A DNA stretch of 8,345 nucleotides from UBA4720 sp038227135 (GTDB lineage Bacteria > Gemmatimonadota > Gemmatimonadetes > Gemmatimonadales > Gemmatimonadaceae), in the NCBI GenBank assembly GCA_038227135.1, contig JBBRQC010000061.1, positions 1 to 8,345 of the forward strand, given 5' to 3'. The stretch's first letter is position 1, and each line of letters begins with the position of its first letter. The position numbers were made by a program, and so were the translations under genes. The notes under the pieces are model-generated. The model saw nothing but the letters and a program-made list of their open reading frames with translations. It was not told the origin of the DNA and searched no databases. Below are positions 1 to 6,119 of this stretch, piece by piece.

Positions 1-579
1 ATTCCCAATACCAAAACCGGAAAGCCCGACGAGCTCGCGAAGGACGAGCACATGCGGCCGGACACTTCGGCCGAGAAGCTCGCTGCTCTCAAACCGGCTT
101 TCCGAAAAGGAGGTGTCGTCACCGCTGGAAATGCATCCGGGATCGGTGACGGAGCGGCCGCGCTCGTGGTTGCGAGCGAGAAATTCGCGACCGACCGAGG
201 TCTCAGGCCCCTGGGACGGCTGGTAGCGTGGGGAGTGTCGGGCGTCGACCCCGCCGTGATGGGAATCGGACCTGTGCCCTCATCGAAAGCGGCGCTCGCC
301 AGGGCCGGTCTCTCGATGCGCGACATGGATCTGATCGAGGTGAACGAAGCCTTCGCGGCGCAGACGTGCGCCGTCGAGCGGGAGCTCTCTCTTCCGCGAG
401 AGAAGTTGAACGTTCACGGGGGGGCGATCGCCTTGAGTCATCCGCTTGCTGCCTCCGGGGCGAGGATCACGGCCCATCTACTGCATGCTCTGCGTGCGCA
501 GGGAAAACGGTATGGTCTGGGGACCGCGTGCATTGGCGGCGGTCAGGGGATAGCCGTGATAGTTGAATCCATACATTAG
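1..579 (+). CDS. Thiolase (acetyl-CoA C-acyltransferase), C-terminal half, 5' end outside window
   Basis: The frame is open from base 1, giving 192 residues of the C-terminal half of a roughly 390-residue thiolase. Thiolases condense or cleave acyl-CoA and acetyl-CoA in beta-oxidation, acetoacetyl-CoA or polyhydroxybutyrate metabolism. Visible family signatures, in order, are TAGNASGIGDGAAAL (about residue 41 of the visible part), VNEAFAAQ, NVHGGAIALSHPLAASGAR with the catalytic His, and the C-terminal GTACIGGGQGIA with the second catalytic Cys. The N-terminal nucleophilic Cys lies off the left edge. Oddity: the His motif, usually GHPLG-SGAR, reads SHPLAASGAR, so the Gly before His is Ser and a second Gly is Ala. 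A 3-hydroxyacyl-CoA dehydrogenase encoded downstream supports a fatty-acyl-CoA role. Chain-length specificity cannot be read, so no symbol is given. The family call is secure. Confidence 0.95.
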   Translation: MPNTKTGKPDELAKDEHMRPDTSAEKLAALKPAFRKGGVVTAGNASGIGDGAAALVVASEKFATDRGLRPLGRLVAWGVSGVDPAVMGIGPVPSSKAALARAGLSMRDMDLIEVNEAFAAQTCAVERELSLPREKLNVHGGAIALSHPLAASGARITAHLLHALRAQGKRYGLGTACIGGGQGIAVIVESIH

Positions 580-580
580 A

Positions 581-595
581 AGACCGAGCCGGTCT
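581..595 (+). repeat. Hairpin just after the thiolase stop codon
   Basis: AGACCG (581-586), loop AGC, CGGTCT (590-595) forms a perfect 6-bp inverted repeat starting one base after the TAG stop. No T-tract follows, so it is not a standard intrinsic terminator. It could be a transcript-stabilising or attenuating hairpin between the thiolase and the lipoprotein gene. Confidence 0.45.
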
Positions 596-604
596 GAACG
601 GACG

Positions 605-610
605 AGGAGA
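605..610 (+). promoter_or_regulatory. Ribosome binding site deciding the lipoprotein start
   Basis: AGGAGA lies 3 nt before ATG 614, a short spacing. It supports ATG 614 over the in-frame ATG at 563, which overlaps the thiolase and would put a basic, non-signal extension before the signal peptide. Confidence 0.6.
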
Positions 611-613
611 ATC

Positions 614-1732
614 ATGACGCAGCTGATCCGGATCTTCGCGCTGGCAAGCGCCGCTACAATGTTGGCTTCGTGCGCATCGGTGGGAGGAGGTGGCGGGGGG
701 ACTGCGACGAACGGCAGCGCCGGTCCGGGCGATCAGACCGCCGGTGCGCCAAACGCAGTCTGGCCGATCAAGACGCGTGAGCACGTCGATCTGTGGCTGC
801 ATGGCTTCGCCATGCTGCAGGAAGACACGACGTTCGTCCCGTTCTTCAAGCGCGGGTACAGCACAAGCATGATCGTTCTGAAAAACAGGGCGAACGTGGT
901 TACGCAGCTCGACGCGAATCGCGACCGTCTTCGGGCCCGCCTCGCTGCCAATCCGCAGCTCGTCAACGCCCAGTTCATACCGCTCTTCTTCTCGTCGTGG
1001 GCCGAGATGACACCGGCAATCGATGTATTCATCCGGGCAGCAGGGGATCCACGCTCGGCATCGTCGCAACAGCAGGCCGGGGCGATCGCGTTCCTCGCCG
1101 CCTATTTCCCTACCGCCGCCGATCGCGACTGGCTTCGGCTCTTCACGCAGTCACTCAGCGATGAGAGCGACAAGTTCTACCACTCGTACTGGGGTGAACA
1201 GCAGCGCGAGCGAAGAAACGTGCTCGATCTGGTGGACACGCTCTGGCAGAGCAAATATCGGCCGAGGATGCAGCGATTCCTCAACAACACGCAGCAGGCG
1301 CAGGGGGAGGTTCTCCTGTCGATGCCGCTGGACGGCGAAGGCAGATCACTGACGAACGGAAAGCAGGCAAACGTCTTCACGGTAACGTTCCCGGATCGTC
1401 CAAACGATGCCGCGCAGGCGATCTATGTCATCTCGCACGAAGCCGTGTCCGGTATTGCCGGTACGGCGGTCAAGGATAACATCACGCCGGAGCAGGCTCG
1501 GAGCGGGATCGGCGAGCGGTATCAGAGCGCGGCGGCCGTTCGCGGTGGAGCGCTCCTTCTCCAGAACACATCGCCGGAGCTCGTCGACGGGTACATGCGC
1601 TACTACCTTGCTTCCGTGAATCGCACAGCGGGCGCCAACGTGCAGGCGACGTTCACGGCGGCTTTCGCGCTGCCCGACACCATCCGGGATGCGCTAACGC
1701 GCCAGCTCGAGGTCGTACTCGGGGGGATTTAA
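614..1732 (+). CDS. Predicted lipoprotein of unknown function
   Basis: The product is 372 residues from ATG 614. The N-terminus is a lipoprotein signal peptide: short, with Arg at 6, a hydrophobic stretch at 7-18 and lipobox L17-A-S-C20. Cleavage should leave a lipidated Cys20, followed by a flexible Gly/Ala/Ser-rich tether (about 23-48, including a run of six Gly). The rest is a soluble domain predicted to lie outside the inner membrane. The 55-220 part is rich in Trp, Phe and Tyr (WLHGFAML, FIPLFFSSWAEM, FYHSYWGEQQRER). The 255-345 part contains AIYVISHEAVSG and, further on, RGGALLLQ and YMRYYLASVN. His275-Glu276 is reminiscent of a metallopeptidase helix, but no HExxH is present, so no enzymatic role is claimed. 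I do not recognise the family. The gene follows the thiolase by 34 nt and precedes another unknown gene by 16 nt, so co-transcription is likely. Confidence 0.85.
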   Translation: MTQLIRIFALASAATMLASCASVGGGGGGTATNGSAGPGDQTAGAPNAVWPIKTREHVDLWLHGFAMLQEDTTFVPFFKRGYSTSMIVLKNRANVVTQLDANRDRLRARLAANPQLVNAQFIPLFFSSWAEMTPAIDVFIRAAGDPRSASSQQQAGAIAFLAAYFPTAADRDWLRLFTQSLSDESDKFYHSYWGEQQRERRNVLDLVDTLWQSKYRPRMQRFLNNTQQAQGEVLLSMPLDGEGRSLTNGKQANVFTVTFPDRPNDAAQAIYVISHEAVSGIAGTAVKDNITPEQARSGIGERYQSAAAVRGGALLLQNTSPELVDGYMRYYLASVNRTAGANVQATFTAAFALPDTIRDALTRQLEVVLGGI

Positions 1733-1748
1733 GCAGATATAATTCTGC
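1733..1748 (+). promoter_or_regulatory. 16-bp dyad centred on TATAAT, directly before a start codon
   Basis: GCAGA (1733-1737), TATAAT (1738-1743) and TCTGC (1744-1748) form a perfect 5-bp inverted repeat around a consensus -10 hexamer. It fills the whole 16-nt gap between the lipoprotein TAA and ATG 1749. A -10 here would start transcription at about the A of the ATG, giving a leaderless mRNA. No good -35 is visible at the usual distance (GTACTC at 1715-1720). Alternatively the RNA forms a small hairpin next to the start. No Shine-Dalgarno sequence precedes this gene. Confidence 0.4.
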
Positions 1749-2585
1749 ATGGCCGATGAAAAGAGTTCGCCCCCAGTGCGACCTTCGCCCCTCGCGCGAC
1801 AGAACCTGCTCGACAGACAGGCGCTCGAGCGCGTTCTGGCGCGGGCGGCGGAGCTCCAGGGCGCCGGCGCGCTCCCCGATTCCAGCGATCTCATCAGCGA
1901 GAGCCAGCTCCTTGACATAGGCAACGAAGTCGGGCTCAGCCCCGCCACCATCAATCAGGCGTTGGCGGAAGAACGGACGCGGGTGAACGTCCCCGAAGAG
2001 AGTGGACTCGTCGCGCAGATCGCTGGCGCCGGTTACGCGACGGCGACGAGAACCGTTCCCGGAAATCCGCGGGATGTGCTGGCCGCCATTGATTCGTGGA
2101 TGCAACGGGAGGAATGCCTGCAGGTCCAGCGGCGATTCTCAGATCGCATCACCTGGGAGCCGCAGCGGGGATTGTTCGGAAAGCTGCGCAGAACGGTGAA
2201 TCTCAGCGGACACGCTTTTTATCTGGTAGATGCGGGCCAGGTTTCTGCGACAGTTCTTCCCGTTGATTCGACACGCGTGGTGGTCCGACTGGACGCCGAC
2301 ATTCATCAGAGCCGCGGGAGGCGGGTGGGAGCGGGGAGCGTGCTCGTGGTCGCCGGCGGCGCGGTTGGCGGACTCCTCGGTCTGGGACTCGTCATCGCCC
2401 ATCTGCCGATTCTGATCGCCGCAGGCGCCGCCATGCTGCCGTTTGCCGGAGGCACTGCGGGCGCCTACAAGGTTGCTCGCAGCCACCGAACTGTTCTGTC
2501 GGGAGTACAGCTCGCGCTGGAGCAGGTGCTCGACCGGCTCGAGCATGGCGAGTTTACTCGGCCACGTTTACGCGTCGGCAGATGA
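1749..2585 (+). CDS. Predicted two-helix membrane protein of unknown function
   Basis: The product is 278 residues. Residues 20-75 are helical and charged and resemble a small N-terminal module seen in bacterial membrane or signalling proteins (AAELQ, then SQLLDIGNEVGLSPATINQA). This resemblance is from memory. A central soluble domain (about 95-190) contains RTVPGNPRDVLAAIDSWM and strand-like stretches. Two hydrophobic segments follow (about 194-216 and 219-240), rich in Gly/Ala and separated by His218-Leu-Pro, which looks like a membrane hairpin. The tail is amphipathic (SGVQLALEQVLDRLEHGEF) and ends Arg-rich. Start: ATG 1749 has no Shine-Dalgarno; GTG 1776 is an in-frame alternative. The stop overlaps the next gene as ATGA, implying translational coupling to the dehydrogenase. 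I do not recognise the family; placing the N-terminus in the cytoplasm is inference. Confidence 0.82.
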   Translation: MADEKSSPPVRPSPLARQNLLDRQALERVLARAAELQGAGALPDSSDLISESQLLDIGNEVGLSPATINQALAEERTRVNVPEESGLVAQIAGAGYATATRTVPGNPRDVLAAIDSWMQREECLQVQRRFSDRITWEPQRGLFGKLRRTVNLSGHAFYLVDAGQVSATVLPVDSTRVVVRLDADIHQSRGRRVGAGSVLVVAGGAVGGLLGLGLVIAHLPILIAAGAAMLPFAGGTAGAYKVARSHRTVLSGVQLALEQVLDRLEHGEFTRPRLRVGR

Positions 2586-3469
2586 AAGAGATAAAAAAGG
2601 TCAGCGTCCTGGGGGGCGGACTGATGGGCAGCGGAATCGCGCAGGTCTCCGCCACCGCCGGATTCCCAACCACCGTCCGCGAAGTATCCGATGCGCTCGC
2701 CGCAAAAGCGCGACAGTCCATCGAGAAGTCCCTCGCCAGAGGAATCGAGCGGGGGAAGACGACAGAAGCCGAGCGCGATACGGCGCTGAAGAATCTGCGG
2801 TTCGTCACGGATTTGAAAGAGCTCTCCGAATCCGACCTCTTCATAGAAGCAGTTGTCGAAGATCTCGTGGTGAAGAACGCGCTCTGGTCAGAGCTGGACG
2901 GAATCGCCGGGCCGGATTCGATTTTCGCGTCCAATACGTCGAGCCTCACCATCATCGCAATGGCGGCGGCGAGCGGACGCCCCGATCGAATGCTGGGCCT
3001 GCACTTCTTCAATCCAGTGCCGTCGATGAAGCTCGTGGAAGTGGTCCGCACCATAACCACCAGCGAAGAGACCGAGCAGCGGTGCATCGAGTTCGTCAGG
3101 GCGCTGGGAAAGGAGCCGATCAGAGCGAAAGACAGCTCGGGCTTCGTGGTCAACCTCCTTCTCATCCCTTACATGCTCGACGCCATCAACGCGCTGGAGT
3201 CGAACGTGGCCTCAGTCGAGGACATCGACAAGGGAATGCAACTGGGCGCGGGCCACCCGATGGGGCCGTTTACTCTTCTGGATTTCGTGGGCCTCGATAC
3301 GGCCTATAAAATCGCGGAGATCATGTTCACGGAGTACCGCGACCAGCGATACGCTCCCCCGCCTCTCCTCAAGCGCATGGTGCTCGCCGGGATGCTCGGG
3401 AAGAAATCCGGAAAGGGGTTCTACGATTACTCGACGAATCCTCCGCGCGTGAGCAGCCTGGGACTGTGA
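2582..3469 (+). CDS. hbd: 3-hydroxyacyl-CoA (3-hydroxybutyryl-CoA) dehydrogenase
   Basis: The product is 295 residues, close to the usual 280-320 for single-domain-pair 3-hydroxybutyryl-CoA dehydrogenases (Hbd/PaaH type) that interconvert 3-hydroxyacyl-CoA and 3-ketoacyl-CoA with NAD(P). The N-terminal Rossmann domain has VLGGGLMGSGIAQ (9-21), with Glu34 at the end of strand 2 where the dinucleotide ribose is bound. Active-site residues visible by family alignment are the Ser/Thr of SNTSSL (117-122), His141 in HFFNP, Glu153 in MKLVEVV and Asn191 in GFVVN. The C-terminal dimerisation domain has GAGHPMGPFTLLDFVGLD (222-239) and ends with the usual GKKSGKGFYDY (273-283). Leu192 replaces the Arg commonly following Asn191. 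The start overlaps the preceding stop (ATGA) with no clear ribosome site, so translation is probably coupled. Together with the thiolase it covers two consecutive beta-oxidation steps. The exact symbol (hbd, paaH or fadB2) is uncertain. Confidence 0.95.
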   Translation: MKEIKKVSVLGGGLMGSGIAQVSATAGFPTTVREVSDALAAKARQSIEKSLARGIERGKTTEAERDTALKNLRFVTDLKELSESDLFIEAVVEDLVVKNALWSELDGIAGPDSIFASNTSSLTIIAMAAASGRPDRMLGLHFFNPVPSMKLVEVVRTITTSEETEQRCIEFVRALGKEPIRAKDSSGFVVNLLLIPYMLDAINALESNVASVEDIDKGMQLGAGHPMGPFTLLDFVGLDTAYKIAEIMFTEYRDQRYAPPPLLKRMVLAGMLGKKSGKGFYDYSTNPPRVSSLGL

Positions 3470-3504
3470 TGCATTCTGCGCCGGGCGACGACACCACCTC
3501 GTGA
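3469..3504 (+). other. 11-codon mini-ORF bridging the dehydrogenase stop and the oxidase start
   Basis: ATG 3469 shares its A with the dehydrogenase TGA (TGATG). It encodes MHSAPGDDTTS and stops at TGA 3502-3504, which overlaps the GTG start of the next gene as GTGA. Both ends therefore have the geometry of termination-reinitiation. It may carry ribosomes across the 31-nt gap, since no Shine-Dalgarno sequence precedes GTG 3501. It may equally be chance, or the remnant of an original ATG start that has lost its frame. Confidence 0.35.
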
Positions 3505-5138
3505 CTCCATCGGGATTTCGCGGGACATTCCGCGAGGATGAGCTCGCTCGCGCCGTTTATTCGGAAGCGGCGGGAATAGCGCGAGTGATTCCTACAGCGG
3601 TGGCGGTGCCAGTGGACGCGGACGACGTGGTCACGCTGGTCCGTTGGGCCGCGGAGACCGGAGCGAGTCTCATTCCGCGCGGATCGGGTAGCAGCATGTC
3701 GGGCGGCGCGATCGGCAAAGGGGTGATCGTCGATCTCTCCCGCATCAATCGTCTGGGACAATTGGATGAGAGGGGACGAACGGTCTGGGCTGATCCGGGC
3801 GTTCTCTGGTCGACGCTGGATGTCGCGGCGAAAAAACGTGGACTCCGACTGCCGGTGGATCCGTCGAGCGGGAGCTTCTGCACTCTGGGCGGCATGGTTT
3901 CCACGAACGCGTCCGGCGCCCACACTCTTCGCTACGGATCCACGCGCGCCTGGGTGAACGCGCTCGACTGCGTTTTCAGCGATGGTGATCGAGAGGTGAT
4001 CACGCGCGGAGAGACGGCGCCCAGACGCGTCGCCGCCCTCGCCAGGTTCCTCCAGGACGCGCACGGCGAGATAGTCGCGACCGACAAGCGCCGACCGATA
4101 ATACACGCCGGAGTTCGCAAGGAGTCCTCCGGGTACGCAATCCACGACTATTCCACCAACGCTGACCTCATAGACCTGCTCGTCGGCAGCGAGGGCACGC
4201 TGGTGATCATCGTTGGAATCCAGCTGATTCTCTCTCCGCTGCCGGCAGCAACGAGCAGCGTGCTCGGATCGTTCTCCTCGCTGGAAGAGGCAACGGCGGC
4301 CTCCATGATGGCCGTGGACGCCGGAGCGAGTGCCTGCGAGCTTCTCGACAAGACGTTCCTGGCGTATGCGGCCAAAGCGCCGAGCGCGGACGAAGCGCTG
4401 CACGAGCTCATGGACGGCGCGGCCGCCGTTCTCCTCGCCGAGGTGGAAGGCGACAGCTCTGAAGCGGCCGCGGCGCGCGCGGAAGATCTCGCCATCGCTT
4501 TCAAGGGTGCTGGAGCCAGGACAGTGGATATCGCGCTCACGCCGGAGAGAGAGCACAATCTGTGGGAGCTGCGCCATGCCGCGAGCCCCATCCTGGCCGC
4601 CCTGGATAAGTTGACCTCGATGCAATTCATAGAGGACGGGGCGGTTCCGCTTCCACGGCTGCCCGAGTACGTCGAGGGCGTTCGGCAGGCGCTCGCCAGG
4701 CGGGAAGTGAGCGGAGTGATCTTCGGACACGCCGGAGATGCCCACGTGCACGTCAATCCTCTCATCGATGTGAGCGAGTCGAGTTGGCGCGACAAAGTCC
4801 TCGGCCTTCTCGAAGACGTGGTCGCGCTCACAGCGCGACTCGGAGGGACGCTCACCGGCGAGCATGGCGACGGCAGACTTCGGACACCATTGCTGGATCG
4901 TGTGTGGCACAAGGACTCTTTGCGCGCGTTCGCGCTGGTAAAAAAGGCCTTCGATCCGGCGAATATCCTCAACCCCGGAGTGAAGGTCCCGTTACCGAGT
5001 CAGAAGCCGATCGAGGACATCAAATACGATCCTTCGCTTCCTCCGCTTCCTCCGGAGGCGCGGGCCGCACTCGACAGTGTGGTGAAGACGCGGGCATACG
5101 ATCAGTTCCGGCTGTCCCTGATCGGCAGTTCGTCTTAG
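3501..5138 (+). CDS. FAD-linked oxidase, GlcD / D-lactate dehydrogenase type
   Basis: The product is 545 residues from GTG 3501. It belongs to the FAD-binding type-4 (PCMH) flavoproteins that oxidise 2-hydroxy acids such as D-lactate or glycolate, often passing electrons to the respiratory chain. The N-terminal FAD domain has AVAVPVDADDVVTLVRWA (33-50), the pyrophosphate loop PRGSGSSMSGGA (59-70), LGGMVSTNASGAHTLRYG (129-146) and VGSEGTL (228-234). The C-terminal oxidase domain has HAGDAHVHVNP (410-420) and GEHGDGR (453-459), which carry family metal/substrate-site His and Glu residues, then the closing FDPANILNPGV (484-494). About 50 residues follow (PPLPPEARAALDSV and on). They contain no Cys motif, so the Fe-S module fused to some relatives is absent. 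The substrate cannot be read from sequence. No Shine-Dalgarno is seen; the 11-codon mini-ORF may couple it to the dehydrogenase. The family call is firm and the start moderately so. Confidence 0.92.
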   Translation: MTPSGFRGTFREDELARAVYSEAAGIARVIPTAVAVPVDADDVVTLVRWAAETGASLIPRGSGSSMSGGAIGKGVIVDLSRINRLGQLDERGRTVWADPGVLWSTLDVAAKKRGLRLPVDPSSGSFCTLGGMVSTNASGAHTLRYGSTRAWVNALDCVFSDGDREVITRGETAPRRVAALARFLQDAHGEIVATDKRRPIIHAGVRKESSGYAIHDYSTNADLIDLLVGSEGTLVIIVGIQLILSPLPAATSSVLGSFSSLEEATAASMMAVDAGASACELLDKTFLAYAAKAPSADEALHELMDGAAAVLLAEVEGDSSEAAAARAEDLAIAFKGAGARTVDIALTPEREHNLWELRHAASPILAALDKLTSMQFIEDGAVPLPRLPEYVEGVRQALARREVSGVIFGHAGDAHVHVNPLIDVSESSWRDKVLGLLEDVVALTARLGGTLTGEHGDGRLRTPLLDRVWHKDSLRAFALVKKAFDPANILNPGVKVPLPSQKPIEDIKYDPSLPPLPPEARAALDSVVKTRAYDQFRLSLIGSSS

Positions 5139-5175
5139 CTTACTGCCGCCAAGTTTCCCCTCCACCAAGAGTCTC

Positions 5176-5925
5176 TTGTACTACACAGAGCCCGTTCTAA
5201 CACTCCTCGCTCGCCCGTCCTTCATCGAGCCAGATCATCTCCGCGTCAACTGGCTCGGGGAGAGCACCGATGGCGAGAAGCTCGCCGAGTTCGCCGGCCG
5301 TCTCTGCTATATGAGTCAGAAGAATCCCGCGAGCCGCGCGACCCGCGATTACCTCGAGAACATCAAAAAGCAGGGACACGGAAGTGTGCTCGAACACGCG
5401 AACTACTCGGTTCTCCTCGAAGGAGTGAGCCGGTCGTTGACCCACGAGCTGGTTCGGCACCGGGCCGGATTCGCCTACAGCCAGCTCAGTCAGAGGTACG
5501 TCGACGAGTCGCAGGCAAATTTCGTTGTTCCTCCCGCGATCGTGGGAGACGACGTCCTCGAGAAGGAGTGGCGGGCGCAGGTCGACGAGGCGCAGAGGAG
5601 CTACGTCCGGCTGGTAGAGCACCTGATGGAGCGCTATGGATGGGTCGCCGACAAGGTTCACCGCCGGAAAATGTCCCGCGAGGCGGCGAGGGGAGTTCTT
5701 CCCAACTCCACCGAGACGAAGATCGTCGTGACCGGGAACGCCAGAGCGTGGAGGACGATGCTCGAGCTCCGCTCGAGCGAAGGCGCGGAACTGGAAATCC
5801 GCCGCTGCGCAGTGGCGATGATCAAGATGCTCTCCGTGGAGAGTCCGGCCTTTTTCTCCGACTTCGAGATATACCAGGCCGACGATCGCCGCGACGCGGC
5901 GCGAATCGTTTACCACAAAGTCTGA
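5176..5925 (+). CDS. thyX: Flavin-dependent thymidylate synthase ThyX
   Basis: The product is 249 residues from TTG 5176, in the family's usual 220-260 range. ThyX makes dTMP from dUMP with methylenetetrahydrofolate, FAD and NADPH, replacing ThyA. Signatures are KKQGHGSVLEHANYS (64-78), the ThyX motif RHRAGFAYSQLSQRY (94-108), and the C-terminal ARGVLPNST (171-179), TGNARAWRTMLELRS (186-200) and AELEIRR (204-210). In the ThyX motif eight residues lie between RHR and the Ser of SQRY, one more than RHRX7S. The usual AQxEIR reads AELEIR. Start: the first in-frame ATG is Met46, inside conserved sequence (LCYMSQ), so a non-ATG start is required. TTG 5176 is the best candidate, though no strong Shine-Dalgarno precedes it. 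The gene follows the oxidase by 37 nt and is the last of its run. Confidence 0.95.
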   Translation: MYYTEPVLTLLARPSFIEPDHLRVNWLGESTDGEKLAEFAGRLCYMSQKNPASRATRDYLENIKKQGHGSVLEHANYSVLLEGVSRSLTHELVRHRAGFAYSQLSQRYVDESQANFVVPPAIVGDDVLEKEWRAQVDEAQRSYVRLVEHLMERYGWVADKVHRRKMSREAARGVLPNSTETKIVVTGNARAWRTMLELRSSEGAELEIRRCAVAMIKMLSVESPAFFSDFEIYQADDRRDAARIVYHKV

Positions 5926-5944
5926 CTACGCCCGGAGAAAAAAC

Positions 5945-5979
5945 TTCCAAGGGCCAGAACAAATCCGGCGAGCTTGGAA
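5945..5979 (+). repeat. 7-bp inverted repeat flanked by A-tracts, after thyX
   Basis: TTCCAAG (5945-5951) pairs with CTTGGAA (5973-5979). An inner GCC/GGC (5953-5955 and 5967-5969) can extend the hairpin. A-tracts lie outside both arms, so in the + direction no U-run follows. Read on the - strand, the stem is followed by GTTTTTT, terminator-like, yet no - strand gene is seen. It could be a folded 3' end of the thyX mRNA or a protein-binding site. Confidence 0.4.
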
Positions 5980-6004
5980 AAAAATCCCGAAATTCCGAAG
6001 AAAC

Positions 6005-6032
6005 AAAACTTTCGCGAGAAATTTTTTTTCTT
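6005..6032 (+). terminator. Weak intrinsic-terminator-like hairpin with T8 run
   Basis: TTTC (6010-6013), GNRA-type loop GCGA and GAAA (6018-6021) form a short stem. AAAA (6005-6008) can pair with the first four T's, bulging C6009. The T8 run (6022-6029) then C-TT follows. The stem is AT-rich and weak, but the position (80 nt after the thyX stop, before a promoter-like sequence) fits termination of the upstream unit. The same A/T block could instead act as an UP element for the promoter downstream. Confidence 0.3.
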
Positions 6033-6048
6033 AAACGCGGAATAATTA

Positions 6049-6077
6049 TTGCGCCATGTTGATGGCGTTTATATACT
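6049..6077 (+). promoter_or_regulatory. Candidate sigma70-type promoter of the ATP-grasp operon
   Basis: TTGCGC (6049-6054, 3 of 6 matches to TTGACA), a 17-nt spacer and TATACT (6072-6077, 5 of 6 matches to TATAAT). The region is AT-rich for this genome: 19 of 60 bases in 6001-6060 are G or C. An A/T block at 6021-6050 sits where an UP element would. The predicted start near 6084 gives a leader of about 36 nt to ATG 6120. The -35 is weak, and the housekeeping consensus of this organism is unknown. Confidence 0.4.
6052..6067 (+). promoter_or_regulatory. Operator-like dyad within the promoter spacer
   Basis: CGCCAT (6052-6057), GTTG, ATGGCG (6062-6067) is a perfect 6-bp inverted repeat, extendable by a G-T pair. 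It overlaps the candidate -35 and fills most of the spacer, a typical position for repressor or spacer-remodelling activator binding. No regulator gene lies in the window. Confidence 0.35.
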
Positions 6078-6110
6078 CGTATCCAATGAATCGATCGTGT
6101 GAGTTTTCGT

Positions 6111-6116
6111 AGGGTG
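6111..6116 (+). promoter_or_regulatory. Ribosome binding site deciding the first ATP-grasp start
   Basis: AGGGTG, with AGGG 5 nt before ATG 6120. It favours ATG 6120, where the protein starts at the first beta-strand (MVLIGLAYN), over the in-frame GTG 6099. Confidence 0.5.
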
Positions 6117-6119
6117 TCG

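Noticed and set aside
467..1069. 200-codon open frame on the - strand opposite the thiolase end and lipoprotein
   Set aside because: It is antisense to two supported genes, Arg/Cys-rich with no family motifs, and has no credible start signal.
1422..1470. Possible zinc metallopeptidase site in the lipoprotein (SHEAVSG)
   Set aside because: Only His-Glu is present; the second His of HExxH is missing (HEAVS), and no clear third ligand motif is seen.
3369..4910. Very long open frame (513 codons) on the - strand opposite the dehydrogenase end and FAD oxidase
   Set aside because: It lies wholly antisense to well-supported genes, its translation is Arg/His/Ser-rich with no recognisable domain, and such shadows are expected in GC-rich coding DNA.
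5941..5979. Inverted repeat as an intrinsic terminator for a - strand gene
   Set aside because: The stem is followed by GTTTTTT on the - strand, but no convincing - strand gene exists on either side.
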